DNA from: Acetobacter lambici
Lineage (GTDB): Bacteria; Pseudomonadota; Alphaproteobacteria; Acetobacterales; Acetobacteraceae
Assembly (NCBI RefSeq): GCF_011516885.1
Contig: NZ_WOTD01000001.1
Coordinates: forward strand, 248,001 to 312,000
Length of the DNA: 64,000 nt
Direction of reading: 5' to 3'
Numbering within the stretch: position 1 is the first letter of the stretch; every line of letters begins with the position of its first letter. The notes beneath the pieces are model-generated. The model was given only the letters and a program-made list of their open reading frames with translations. It was not told the DNA's origin and did not search any database. Below are positions 47,071 through 56,308 of the stretch, in pieces. A program made the position numbers and the translations under genes.

Positions 47071-48519
47071 ATGAAGTTCCGCACAGGTCTGATGCTCGGC
47101 GCCGCAGCCATGACCGGCCTTGCCCTGACTTTTCACCCCGGACACAACAATGGTGCGGGATTGCTGGCCACCCCGGCTCAGGCCCAGAGTGCTACGCCGG
47201 ATGCCTCCCCCACCACCAACCACGCGGAAACCTACCGCCTGCTGACCCTGTTTGGCACGGTGCTGGATCTGGTCCGGGCCGACTATGTTGAGCCTGTTTC
47301 CGACCGGGACCTGATCACCAACGCCCTGAACGGCATGCTCAGCGGTCTGGACCCCCACAGCTCATACATGACCCAAAAGCAGTATGATGACATGATGGTC
47401 CAGATGAAGGGCGAATTTGGCGGCCTTGGGCTGGAGCTACAGCAGCAGGATGGGCATATCCGCGTTGTCTCCCCCATTGATGGCACACCGGGCTTTCGCG
47501 CAGGCATCAAACCCGGGGATTACATCATTGCCGTGGATGGCCACACCATAGACGGTACACCGCTGGACGAAGCGGTTAAAAAAATGCGTGGCAAGGCCAA
47601 CACCAAAATTACCCTGACCCTTGTGCGCGAAAAAACGCCCAAGCCCATTACGGTCACCCTTACGCGCGAGATCATTCATATTGATGTGGTCAAATCCGCC
47701 CTGTACGACCGGATTGGCTACCTGCGCATTGCCCAGTTTAACGAAACCACGGAAAAAGAACTGCTCAAGGGGTATAACGCCCTCAAACAGCAGGCTGGTG
47801 GCAAGCTGGGCGGTCTGGTGCTTGACCTGCGCAACGACCCCGGCGGCCTGCTGGATCAGGCGGTGGAAGTTTCCTCCAGCTTTATCCGCTCGGGCGAAAT
47901 TGTCTCCACCCGTGCCCGCCACGCCAAGGACAGCCAGCGCTGGGATGCCCACGGAACCGACATTACGGATGGTCTGCCCATGGTGGTGCTGATCAATGGT
48001 GGCTCCGCCTCCGCGTCGGAAATTGTGTCCGGCGCATTGCAAGACCACCACCGCGCCGTGCTTGTTGGTACGCGCACCTTTGGCAAAGGCTCCGTGCAGT
48101 CCATTATTCCCATTCCCGGCAATGGGGCGGTACGCCTGACAACCGCGCGTTACTACACACCTTCTGGCCGTTCCATTCAGGCGCTGGGTATTACACCTGA
48201 TGTTGTGGTCAAGGAAACGCGCGAAGACCCCGCATTCAGCCTGCGTGAAGCCGATCTGGAACATATTCTCAAAAATCAGGGCGGCAACCAGACCAAGGCG
48301 CAGCCACGCACGGACCTGCCTGCCATTGCCAAGATTATTCCCGACCAGCCCCCCGCCAACTGGCCGGAATTTGAATACAACAAGCCCAATACGGACTTCC
48401 AGCTCCAAGAAGGCCTGCGTGTTGTGCGGTCCATGGCTGGCCTACCAGCCCCCGACCCCACGGCATCCCTGCCGCCGGTCAAGCCAGCGGCCAAGACCGA
48501 CTGTTCGGCTCATAACTAA
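47071..48519 (+). CDS. ctpA: Carboxyl-terminal processing protease (S41) CtpA
   Basis: Periplasmic serine protease of 482 residues. An N-terminal signal or anchor (about 1-25), then the CTP N-terminal region (LVRADYVEPVSDRDLITNALNGMLSGLDPHSSYM), a PDZ domain (about 90-165: GFRAGIKPGDYIIAVDGHTIDG), and the S41 catalytic domain with Ser in GGSASASEIVSGALQDH and Lys in GTRTFGKGSVQ. A disordered tail follows. AGGAG before the ATG at 47071 sets the start. Part of gpmI-envC-ctpA-yibQ-rppH; CtpA homologues cut envelope proteins including murein hydrolases. Confidence 0.94.
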   Translation: MKFRTGLMLGAAAMTGLALTFHPGHNNGAGLLATPAQAQSATPDASPTTNHAETYRLLTLFGTVLDLVRADYVEPVSDRDLITNALNGMLSGLDPHSSYMTQKQYDDMMVQMKGEFGGLGLELQQQDGHIRVVSPIDGTPGFRAGIKPGDYIIAVDGHTIDGTPLDEAVKKMRGKANTKITLTLVREKTPKPITVTLTREIIHIDVVKSALYDRIGYLRIAQFNETTEKELLKGYNALKQQAGGKLGGLVLDLRNDPGGLLDQAVEVSSSFIRSGEIVSTRARHAKDSQRWDAHGTDITDGLPMVVLINGGSASASEIVSGALQDHHRAVLVGTRTFGKGSVQSIIPIPGNGAVRLTTARYYTPSGRSIQALGITPDVVVKETREDPAFSLREADLEHILKNQGGNQTKAQPRTDLPAIAKIIPDQPPANWPEFEYNKPNTDFQLQEGLRVVRSMAGLPAPDPTASLPPVKPAAKTDCSAHN

Positions 48520-48545
48520 CGCATAGCAGGCAAAAGGCAGTGGTC

Positions 48546-49670
48546 ATGCAGACACCCCCCCTATGGCAGCAGCTTCCGGCCAATGGTCGGTTGTTCATCC
48601 GCTTCTGGGGGGGCTGCCTTACGGCAACGGCTGTTCTGGCTCTGGCACTCCAGGTTATGGGGCCACCCCACCTGATTGCCGGGGGGGATGATATTGATAC
48701 GGTCGCAGAACCAGCAAACAAAGCCGGCTCTGCGACCCATCTGGTCAATATTCCTCCCCCACAGGCCAGTCTTCTGGAAAAAAATGTTGGCCCCGGTGGT
48801 TTTCCCCTCCCAAAGCGCGGGCTACACGGCGCACTGCCACGGCAGATTTATGCAGCGCCTCAAGTGGACGTGCCCCCCGGCTCCCCCATGGTTGCGTTGC
48901 TGGTTGATGGTGTTGGCCAGTCCGATGACCTGACCAAGGACGCCATTGCAGCCCTGCCCGGGCAGGTGTCACTTGCGGTCTCCCCCTATGTGGCGGACCC
49001 GGACGCTATTATGGAAGCGGCCCGCCTGCACCAGCATGAACTCCTGCTTTCCCTGCCCATGCAGGGGGATACGGCGGATGCAGGCAAAGCGGATAATACT
49101 GGCAAGGATGCCGCCACCGACAGCGAAGGCCCAAAGGCACTGGGCGTTCTGCTCTCCGCCCAACAGAACATGGATAACCTGAACTGGTCCCTCTCGCATC
49201 TGGCGGGTTATGTTGGGGTTACCAATGCTTTTGACGGGCAGAATGGTGGCGGGTTCTCCAATTCCAACGGGTTCAAATCCATTCTGTCCGCTCTGGACCA
49301 GCGTGGCCTGCTTTACCTGAATGCAAGCCCCGATATCCATATTGACAGTAGCAACGCGGTTGGCACGGCTAACGTGAGCATCAATACCGATGAGGATATT
49401 GTTAATATTGATATCCAGTTGCTCAAACTCCAGCAGCTTGCCCGCCAGAACGGGCGCGCCATTGGTGTGCTTGGCCCCCTGCGTCCCGTAGCGCTGGCCT
49501 GCCTGCGGGCGTGGCTGCCCCACCTCAAGGACGTGGGCATAACGCTGGTTCCTGTTAGCCAGCTTATCCAGCCACCGGACCCGGCAAGCCTGCCCCAACC
49601 GGCCAGCAACGGGCAGATGCACGTCAACCTTTCCAACCCGACACCAAACATGATGGGGGGACGCCACTAA
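48546..49670 (+). CDS. Divergent polysaccharide deacetylase (YibQ/DUF610 family)
   Basis: 374 residues. One N-terminal membrane segment (about 17-40), a linker, then the deacetylase-like domain: PMVALLVDGVGQSDDLTKDAIAALPGQVSLAVSPYVADPDAIMEAARLHQHELLLSLPMQG and YVGVTNAFDGQNGGGFSNSNGFKSILSALDQRGLLYLNA. Active-site residues of true NodB deacetylases are only partly kept; activity is unproven. Proteins of this family are typically found downstream of ctpA, as here. The last base of its stop codon is the first base of rppH (TAATG). GTG 48540 is an alternative start. Confidence 0.88.
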   Translation: MQTPPLWQQLPANGRLFIRFWGGCLTATAVLALALQVMGPPHLIAGGDDIDTVAEPANKAGSATHLVNIPPPQASLLEKNVGPGGFPLPKRGLHGALPRQIYAAPQVDVPPGSPMVALLVDGVGQSDDLTKDAIAALPGQVSLAVSPYVADPDAIMEAARLHQHELLLSLPMQGDTADAGKADNTGKDAATDSEGPKALGVLLSAQQNMDNLNWSLSHLAGYVGVTNAFDGQNGGGFSNSNGFKSILSALDQRGLLYLNASPDIHIDSSNAVGTANVSINTDEDIVNIDIQLLKLQQLARQNGRAIGVLGPLRPVALACLRAWLPHLKDVGITLVPVSQLIQPPDPASLPQPASNGQMHVNLSNPTPNMMGGRH

Positions 49671-50176
49671 TGCCGGTTGACCCGACCACCCTGCCTTACC
49701 GCCCCAATGTAGGCGCGCTGATTTTTAATGCAGAAGGCCGCGTGCTTATTGCCCGCCGGACGGACATGCCCGGTGCGGGGGGGCCACTCTCGCAAGGAAC
49801 ATGGCAATGCCCACAAGGCGGGATAGACGAAGGGGAAGACCCACGCACAGCCGTTCTGCGTGAAGTGGGGGAGGAACTTGGCACTACGCAGGTCAGCATT
49901 CTGGCTGAACACCCGGCGTGGATCCAGTACGACCTGCCCGCAGCACTGATTGGCCATGCCCTTGGCGGGCGCTACCGTGGACAGACCCAAAAATGGTTTG
50001 CCCTGCGCTTTACGGGCACGGAAGCTGACATCCAACTCGACAGTCACCTGCCCGCCGAATTTGATGCCTGGATGTGGATTGACCTGCAAACTCTACCCGA
50101 TTGCGCCGTTGGTTTTAAAAAACCGGTCTATGAACAACTGGTTCCGGTTTTTGCCCACCTTGCTGTCGCGACCTAA
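49670..50176 (+). CDS. rppH: RNA pyrophosphohydrolase RppH (Nudix)
   Basis: Removes pyrophosphate from mRNA 5' ends to start decay. 168 residues. YRPNVGALIFNAEGRVLIARR precedes the Nudix box G50-x5-E56-x7-R64-E-x2-E-E-x-G71 within WQCPQGGIDEGEDP and the following REVGEELG. Later motifs WIQYDLP and QKWFALRF match RppH/IalA proteins. It overlaps the deacetylase gene by one base and ends the gpmI cluster. Confidence 0.94.
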   Translation: MPVDPTTLPYRPNVGALIFNAEGRVLIARRTDMPGAGGPLSQGTWQCPQGGIDEGEDPRTAVLREVGEELGTTQVSILAEHPAWIQYDLPAALIGHALGGRYRGQTQKWFALRFTGTEADIQLDSHLPAEFDAWMWIDLQTLPDCAVGFKKPVYEQLVPVFAHLAVAT

Positions 50177-50209
50177 ACTGCGGAGGGACGGAATCTTCCC
50201 CTCCCCTGC

Positions 50210-50237
50210 AAACAGCAAACAGCAAACAGCAAACAGC
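50210..50237. repeat. Four tandem copies of AAACAGC
   Basis: A perfect 7-bp unit is repeated four times between rppH and the terminator. Copy number may vary between strains; no function is evident. Confidence 0.85.
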
Positions 50238-50245
50238 CCATAAAC

Positions 50246-50295
50246 AAAAAAGCCATTGATTGGGGAGCAAATGCCCCGACCAATGGCTTTTTTTT
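50246..50295. terminator. Bidirectional intrinsic terminator
   Basis: AAAAAAGCCATTG pairs with CAATGGCTTTTTT, with an inner GGGG/CCCC stem, serving rppH (plus) and the emrB-like gene (minus). Confidence 0.9.
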
Positions 50296-50319
50296 AAACC
50301 TGAGCTTTACACGTTGTTT

Positions 50320-51897
50320 TTAATGAGCACCTTTGGCTTTTCCATCACCCCTGAGGGGGGAAAGTAAAAAGCACAGTGGCACGCACAGGAACGCGCCAAT
50401 ACCCAAAATCATGAAGACCTCATTGTAAGACAACATGGCCACCTGACGCGAAAATTCCTTGAACAGGGTATGTTGCGCCACGGCGTCGGCCAGTCCTTCC
50501 GGCGCGCCACGAGCCGTTGCCGCCTGCCGCACCTGATCCTGATACGCATTGAATGGCTGGTTAAACGGCGTCATCCAATGCACCATATAGGCTTGGTGCG
50601 CCTGCTTGCGCTCGGTTAGCAACGCGGTTGCGCCAGAAATTGCCAAGGACCCCAGCACATTTCGCGCCATGCTGAACAGGGCCGATGCATCGGGGTTCAA
50701 CCGTTCGGGGATCGTTGAATAGGCAATGGTTGAGAGCGGCACAAACAAAAAGGCAAGACAGGCCGTCTGGCTCATGCGGTACAGCATAAGATGCCTGAAA
50801 TCCAGCAAAGGCAGCAACTGGGCCGAATAGAACAACGCCAGCCCCATAAGCGCAAAGCCGATAGCAATCACATTACGCACGCTGGTCAGGGTCATCAGCT
50901 TACCCACGATGGGAATAAGCACGATAACGGCCATCCCACCGGGGGAGAGCAGCAAACCGGACAGGGTTGCGGTGTAACCCATAACCTGCTGGGCAAACTG
51001 CGGCACCACAATGGCCGATGCATACAGCAACGCCCCCATGGCCCCCATAATGGCCGTGCCCACGGCAAAATTACGGTCTTTGAAAACACGCAGGTCCACA
51101 GCCGGCTTATCGGTATGGAGCAGCCAGAACACAGCGCCCGTAATCCCCAGAAAAGCCAGCACACCCATAATGCGGATAAAGTTGGAGCCAAACCAGTCGG
51201 CATCCTCCCCACGGTCCACCATGACCTCAAGGCAGCTAAAGCCAAGGGTGATCAGGCTGATGCCAATAACATCCACCGGGGCCTTCTGCTTTTGCGCCCA
51301 TGGCGGGTCCTCCACCACGGCCATGACCCCCACCGTGGTGAGAAAGCCGAATGGCACGTTAATGAAAAATATCCACCGCCATGAGAAGTTATCCGTAATC
51401 CACCCCCCCAGCGTTGGGCCAATAACTGGCCCCACAACTGCGGCAATAGCGGTCAGCCCGAACGCCGCCGCACGTTTGGCAGGAGGGAAGCTGTCCAGAA
51501 TAATGGATTGCTGGTTGGGCTGGAGCCCACCCCCAAAAAAGCCCTGCATAAGGCGGAAAACAACCAGTTCACCCAGACTGGTCGCCATACCGCACAAAAA
51601 GGACGATACGGTGAACATGGTAATGCAGATAAGAAAATAGCGCTTGCGACCAAACACTTTTCCCAACCAGCCAGATATGGTGAGCACAATGCCGTTGGCA
51701 ACAAGATAGGCGGTGAGCGTCCAGGTGGAATCGTCATACGTGCTGGAAAGGCTGCCCGCGATGTGCGGCAGGGACACGTTGACAATGGTGGTGTCCAGAA
51801 TTTCCATGAACGCGGCCATGGTCACCACAAAAGCCACGGTCCATGGATTATGTTTTGGTTTCCACCCCGCCGTTGCAGCGCCTGCCTGTGCGCTCAT
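50320..51897 (-). CDS. EmrB-like DHA2-family MFS drug exporter
   Basis: 525 residues with about 14 membrane segments, as in the DHA2 (EmrB/QacA) family. Motifs: ATMAAFMEILDTTIVNVSLPHIAG (motif D1), WLGKVFGRKRYFL (motif A), RLMQGFFGGGLQPNQQSIILDSFPPAKRAAAFG, and AVVGPVIGPTLGGWITDNFSWRWIFFINVPFG (motif C). It would form a tripartite pump with the adjacent membrane-fusion protein and an outer-membrane channel not encoded here. Its ATG overlaps the emrA stop by four bases. Substrates (drugs, acids, detergents) are unknown. Confidence 0.93.
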   Translation of the reverse strand: MSAQAGAATAGWKPKHNPWTVAFVVTMAAFMEILDTTIVNVSLPHIAGSLSSTYDDSTWTLTAYLVANGIVLTISGWLGKVFGRKRYFLICITMFTVSSFLCGMATSLGELVVFRLMQGFFGGGLQPNQQSIILDSFPPAKRAAAFGLTAIAAVVGPVIGPTLGGWITDNFSWRWIFFINVPFGFLTTVGVMAVVEDPPWAQKQKAPVDVIGISLITLGFSCLEVMVDRGEDADWFGSNFIRIMGVLAFLGITGAVFWLLHTDKPAVDLRVFKDRNFAVGTAIMGAMGALLYASAIVVPQFAQQVMGYTATLSGLLLSPGGMAVIVLIPIVGKLMTLTSVRNVIAIGFALMGLALFYSAQLLPLLDFRHLMLYRMSQTACLAFLFVPLSTIAYSTIPERLNPDASALFSMARNVLGSLAISGATALLTERKQAHQAYMVHWMTPFNQPFNAYQDQVRQAATARGAPEGLADAVAQHTLFKEFSRQVAMLSYNEVFMILGIGAFLCVPLCFLLSPLRGDGKAKGAH

Positions 51898-53087
51898 GGA
51901 GCGACCTGCCCGCCGTTATCCACAACACCATGCGGGGGCGCATCGGAGTGGCCCTGCGTCTCCACATGGACGGTTGGCTCAACCGACAGACCAAGGGCCA
52001 GAGGCTGCTCTGGGTCCAGACCTTCATCAATCAGGATTTTAACTGGCAAACGCTGCACGATTTTTACGTAGTTGCCGGTCGCGTTTTCGGGCGGGAAGGC
52101 GCTAAAGGTCGCGCCCGTGCCTTTTTGCAGCGAATCAATATGTCCGTGCAGCTTAAGGCTGGGGTAGGCATCCACCCGGATATCCACCTTCTGGCCGGGG
52201 TGCATTCTGGTGACCTGTGTTTCCTTGTAGTTGGCCACAACCCAGACTTCGGGCTCTACAATGGCAAACAGGCTCTGGCCCTGACGGACAAAGTTACCCT
52301 GTTCGATATTACGCTGCGAAATCCAGCCATCATGAGGCGCGCGGATAACAGTCCATTCCACATTCAGCGCAGCGGACACAAGACCGGCCTGCGCGGCCTT
52401 GACCTGTGCCTCCTGCTGCGAAATCTGCACGGCTGCATTTTCAATATTCGGCTGGACGGGCTGGGCCATCTGCACCGACCCTTCGGAGGCCATGACCCGT
52501 GCCTGTGCGGCCTCCAGCGCTGCCTTAGCGTAATCTATATCCTGCTGGGAGGTTGCCGCGCGTTCCACGCCATGCTGGCGTTTATAGTCTGTTTCCGCCT
52601 TGAACAACTGGGCCTTGGCGTCTGCCAGTTGGCCCTGTGCCTGCAACAGCTTACCGGGGAATTCCAGCAATGCCACGCGGTGCATCATGTCACTCGCCTG
52701 GGCCGCGGCCTGTGCGTTGGCCAGTTGTGCGGCGGCTTTGTCCCTTTCCGCTTCCCAGTCACGCGGGTCAATGCGGGCCAGAATCTGCCCTTTGCGCACA
52801 AACTGGTTATCATTCACCAGCAGTTCGGTCACATAGCCACCAACATGGGGGGCAATGGTTACGGAACGCCCTGCGGTAAAGGCATCGTCCGTTTCCACCT
52901 CATTACGGGTCATGAACCAGTAAAGCCCGCCCGCTACAACCAGACAGCCAATAACGCCAGAAAGGATGACCTTGCCCCGGCTGCTCTTTTTGGCCTGTGG
53001 CTGATCAGCCGTAGGCTGGTCCGTGGGGCCACTCTGCTCCGGCGCGGGGGGGGATGATAAAGACTGCTCGTTGTGGTCGTCGGCCAT
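51894..53087 (-). CDS. EmrA-like HlyD-family membrane-fusion protein
   Basis: 397 residues. A polar N-terminus, one membrane segment (about 42-62, GKVILSGVIGCLVVAGGLYWFM), then ETDDAFTAGRSVTIAPHVGGYVTELLVNDNQFVRKGQILARIDPRD (first lipoyl half), a coiled-coil hairpin (about 120-235), and the second half VIRAPHDGWISQRNIEQGNFVRQGQSLFAIVE. AAGGAAC close to ATG 53087 sets the start. First gene of the emrAB-like operon; a TetR-type dyad lies about 60 bases upstream. Confidence 0.92.
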   Translation of the reverse strand: MADDHNEQSLSSPPAPEQSGPTDQPTADQPQAKKSSRGKVILSGVIGCLVVAGGLYWFMTRNEVETDDAFTAGRSVTIAPHVGGYVTELLVNDNQFVRKGQILARIDPRDWEAERDKAAAQLANAQAAAQASDMMHRVALLEFPGKLLQAQGQLADAKAQLFKAETDYKRQHGVERAATSQQDIDYAKAALEAAQARVMASEGSVQMAQPVQPNIENAAVQISQQEAQVKAAQAGLVSAALNVEWTVIRAPHDGWISQRNIEQGNFVRQGQSLFAIVEPEVWVVANYKETQVTRMHPGQKVDIRVDAYPSLKLHGHIDSLQKGTGATFSAFPPENATGNYVKIVQRLPVKILIDEGLDPEQPLALGLSVEPTVHVETQGHSDAPPHGVVDNGGQVAP

Positions 53088-53144
53088 TCTGTTCCTTGCC
53101 CTCTCAAACACATCCTGCGCGGCATTTTTTTTCGGCCAGCAGCG

Positions 53145-53165
53145 CTGACCGACCAGTTCGGTCAG
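53145..53165. promoter_or_regulatory. TetR-type operator dyad CTGACCGA-N5-TCGGTCAG
   Basis: Perfect 8-base arms around CCAGT upstream of emrA. The core GACCGACCAGTTCGGTC resembles operators bound by TetR regulators of efflux pumps. On the minus strand a -10-like CATACT lies directly upstream of it, so a bound repressor would block transcription. No tetR gene is in the window. Confidence 0.6.
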
Positions 53166-53256
53166 TATGTGGCACGTTCATACCCCTGCATCAAGCGCCA
53201 CATGGACCGCCATGCCCATAATTTACGGTTATGCGTGCGAAACCGCCGTCAGTTTT

Positions 53257-55041
53257 CTAGCGATCCAGCCCCTGTGTCCTGACCAGACGGGCATAAAGTC
53301 CATCATGGCGCATCAGATCATCATGCGTGCCGCATTCCACGGCCCGCCCCTCCTTCATGACCACAACCATATCGGCCGAGCGCACGGTGGACAGGCGGTG
53401 CGCAACGATAAGAGTCGTGCGCCCCTTGCGCAGTGTGGCCAGTGCATCCTGCACCAGAGCCTCGTTCTCGCTATCGAGCGCACTGGTTGCTTCATCCAGC
53501 AAAAGCAGACGGGGGTTGCGCAGCAGGGCGCGGGCAAGGGCCACGCGTTGGCGCTGCCCGCCGGACAGGCGCTGCCCCCCCGGACCGACCACCGTGTCAT
53601 AACCATTGGGCAGAGCCTGAATAAACTTTGCCGCGGCCGCTGCATGGGCGGCAGCGGCGACCTCCGTATCGGACGCCCCGGGTCGGCCGATCAGAATATT
53701 TTCCCGGACCGAGAGGTCAAACAGCAACGGGTCCTGACTGACATAGGCCATGCCGCCGCGCAGGCTTTCCAGTTGCACATCCCGCAGGTCCATACCATCC
53801 AGCAGGATACGACCAGACGAGACATCATGCAGGCGGGGCACCAGGGAAAGTGCTGTGGACTTACCGGCCCCAGACGGCCCGACCAGTGCAACCGTACACC
53901 CCGGCTGCGCATCAAAACTCAGATGATCAAGCCCCACGCGCCCATCGGCATAAACAAAACGGACATTCTCAAAAACAAGGTGCCCACCCCCCGCAGGCAG
54001 CGAACGGGCCTGTGGGCTGTCTGTTACCGCCGGGGGGTCATCCACCACGGCAAACACACGCACAAGCCCGGCAAGTCCTTCCTGCAAGGCTGCGTTCAGC
54101 GAACCCAGCGCCCGCAACGGGCGCGAGGCCAGCAACAGGGCCGCCACAAAACCGGAAAAATCGCCCAGCGTCGCCCCACCCATGGCCGCACGCCAGCCAG
54201 CAAAGCCAAGCACGGCGGCAACTGCGGCTCCCCCCAGTGCCTCCAGCAGAGGCTCCACCCGTGCACGGCCACGGGTGATCCGCAGCATGGCCTGATACAG
54301 ATGACCAAACGAGAGCGCTGCCCGCGCGCTCTCGCTCTCTTCCAGCCTGTAAACGCGCACCGTGCGGGCCTGCGCAAAACTTTCGGTCAGGAAGGCTGCT
54401 GTTTCCCCCACCCGTTCCTGCATTCCGTTCGAGGCGCGGCGCACACGCTTGCCAAGACGTTGGATGGGCACTGCGGCTATGGGGTACAGCACGGCTGCGA
54501 TCAGGCTGAGTTCCCAATCCATGTACAGCATGGAGATGATCAGCCCCACAACCGTAACCACATCTCCCATGGAGCTTACGGCACGGATCAGGGCATCCCG
54601 AATGGTGACCGCATCCGTGGTAAAGCGCGCGGCCAGCTTGGCCGGAGCCTCCCGCTCCACATGGGCGATATCAGTCCGGAGCAGGTGTTCAAACATCTGC
54701 TCCTGCAAACCCCGGATCACCAATAGCACCAGCCCGTGTGTTGCAAGGGTCTGCGCGTACTGGGCCAGAGCCTTGGCCAGTGTGATCACCACCACCAGCA
54801 GCGGAACCTGATACAGAATACGCGGATCACGCGTGGCAAACATGTCCAGTGCTCGCTGGATAACCAGCGGGTACAGTGCTGTCAGCGCCGCTGTCAGCAC
54901 CGTAACGGCTACAACTGTGGCAATGCGGGCGGGGTACTGGCTTATCTGCGTACGCCACAGCCTTCTGAGCAGGGCGCGCGTATCATCGGGCCGCAGGGGG
55001 CGGGAAGAAGCGGATGGGGCGGCAGGGGGCTCGGACGTCAT
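53257..55041 (-). CDS. MsbA-like ABC exporter (possible lipid A flippase)
   Basis: 594 residues, half-transporter. Six membrane helices (about 40-330), then ATPase motifs: Walker [18 protein letters not shown]-loop VSQDPLLFDLSVRENILIG, signature LSGGQRQRVALARALLRNP, Walker B LLLLDEATSALDSENE, His switch IVAHRLSTV. Downstream of cca on the same strand with a 46-base gap. The overall pattern fits MsbA or the related exporters common in Alphaproteobacteria; substrate is inferred, not shown. Confidence 0.88.
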   Translation of the reverse strand: MTSEPPAAPSASSRPLRPDDTRALLRRLWRTQISQYPARIATVVAVTVLTAALTALYPLVIQRALDMFATRDPRILYQVPLLVVVITLAKALAQYAQTLATHGLVLLVIRGLQEQMFEHLLRTDIAHVEREAPAKLAARFTTDAVTIRDALIRAVSSMGDVVTVVGLIISMLYMDWELSLIAAVLYPIAAVPIQRLGKRVRRASNGMQERVGETAAFLTESFAQARTVRVYRLEESESARAALSFGHLYQAMLRITRGRARVEPLLEALGGAAVAAVLGFAGWRAAMGGATLGDFSGFVAALLLASRPLRALGSLNAALQEGLAGLVRVFAVVDDPPAVTDSPQARSLPAGGGHLVFENVRFVYADGRVGLDHLSFDAQPGCTVALVGPSGAGKSTALSLVPRLHDVSSGRILLDGMDLRDVQLESLRGGMAYVSQDPLLFDLSVRENILIGRPGASDTEVAAAAHAAAAAKFIQALPNGYDTVVGPGGQRLSGGQRQRVALARALLRNPRLLLLDEATSALDSENEALVQDALATLRKGRTTLIVAHRLSTVRSADMVVVMKEGRAVECGTHDDLMRHDGLYARLVRTQGLDR

Positions 55042-55087
55042 ACCCTGTCTTTACCAGCCTCTCCCCCTCCCATGTAAGGGGCGGGGC

Positions 55088-56308
55088 TCAGCTTTGTGCC
55101 GCTTTTGCATCCAGCAGGTGCTTTATCTGCATGCGGCACGCATGCGCTCCCGCACGGCACCCTCCGTCCAGCCACCATTGGCGGACAAGCCCTATAATCC
55201 GCCCGACTTCCGGCCCTGCCTGCCCACCCATGGCCAGCACATCCCGCCCGGCTATGGGAAAAACCGGAGCCTCAATCCCGCGCAACCGGCTCCTGAGTTG
55301 TGCAAACGCCGCGTTCTGCACCGCCGTGCGTGGCGTTGCGGCCTGATGCAGCCATATGCGCCCTTCCAGCACATCATGCGGCTCGTCTGCCACAAGGCGG
55401 CGCAGAGCATCATCGCTCATGCTTACATCGGGCATGGGGGTGGATCGATTTAACGCCGCCAGCAGTCCGGTCTGGGCGCGGGACATCTTCAGGCGGCGGG
55501 CAACAGCAAGCGGAGCCGCGCTCAACCCCGCCAGCCGCAATAACGCATGCCCCGGTGCGCCGTAGTCCAGCAGCCGCACACACCGCTCCAGTGTATGGCC
55601 TTCTGGCAATATACGGGCCAGAACGCCTGTATTCTCCATAAGACGCAGAATGGCGGCCACATTCGGCCCGACCAGAATCCGCTGCAACTCCATCCACACC
55701 CGCTCGACCGACAGACCATCAAGCAAAGCAACACCGCAGCTTATGGCATACAGGGCCTGCTGATCCGGCTGCCCCCGCCCGTAACGCCCATAAAAGCGGA
55801 AAAACCGTAGAATACGCAGTGCGTCCTCTTCTATCCGCAGCGCGGGCTGGCCCACAAAGCGCACATGCCCGGCCGCCAGATCGGCCTGCCCGGCAAAATA
55901 ATCGTACAGCACTCCGGCCCGATCGACCGACATGGCGTTGATTGTAAAATCCCGCCGCAGCGCGTCCGCCCGCCAGTCCTGCGTCCAGCGCACAACGGCG
56001 TGCCGCCCGTCTGTCTCAACATCACACCTGAGTGTGGTAATTTCGTATGGCGCTCCATCCATGACGGCGGTCACGGTGCCATGTTGCAGGCCGGTCGCCA
56101 CAACATGCACATCCTGCGCGCGCAGGCGTTCCATAACCTGTTCGGGTGGTTCGGGGGTGGCCAGATCAATATCCGCAATGGCGCGGTCTGCCAGCAGGTC
56201 ACGCACAACGCCCCCAACAAGGCGCATGGCGGGCAGGATCGACCACAGGCGCGCCAGTGCAGCCTGCCGGGGCGGCTCCAGCCTGCTTATGAGCGAATCA
56301 TGCGTCAC
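55088..56308 (-). CDS. cca: CCA-adding/poly(A) polymerase family tRNA nucleotidyltransferase
   Basis: Class II nucleotidyltransferase, about 406 residues. Active site: LVGGVVRDLLADRAIADIDLATP (GG-x-VRD and D-x-D), then TVTAVMDGAPYEITTLR, RDFTINAMSVD, LRIEEDALRILRFFRFYGRYG. It adds or repairs the 3' CCA of tRNA. I chose GTG 56308 (or 56311), with GGTGGA upstream, which overlaps the end of the DUF1285 gene by about 11 bases; an earlier start would overlap it by 80. The gene lies between DUF1285 and an ABC exporter. Confidence 0.9.
   Translation of the reverse strand: MTHDSLISRLEPPRQAALARLWSILPAMRLVGGVVRDLLADRAIADIDLATPEPPEQVMERLRAQDVHVVATGLQHGTVTAVMDGAPYEITTLRCDVETDGRHAVVRWTQDWRADALRRDFTINAMSVDRAGVLYDYFAGQADLAAGHVRFVGQPALRIEEDALRILRFFRFYGRYGRGQPDQQALYAISCGVALLDGLSVERVWMELQRILVGPNVAAILRLMENTGVLARILPEGHTLERCVRLLDYGAPGHALLRLAGLSAAPLAVARRLKMSRAQTGLLAALNRSTPMPDVSMSDDALRRLVADEPHDVLEGRIWLHQAATPRTAVQNAAFAQLRSRLRGIEAPVFPIAGRDVLAMGGQAGPEVGRIIGLVRQWWLDGGCRAGAHACRMQIKHLLDAKAAQS

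Noticed and set aside
51917-51925. Perfect DnaA box TTATCCACA
   Set aside because: It lies inside the emrA coding sequence, alone, without an AT-rich region or further boxes, so there is no origin evidence.
53167-54726. 519-codon plus-strand frame opposite the ABC exporter
   Set aside because: Low-complexity, His- and Gln-rich shadow of a well-supported ABC gene.
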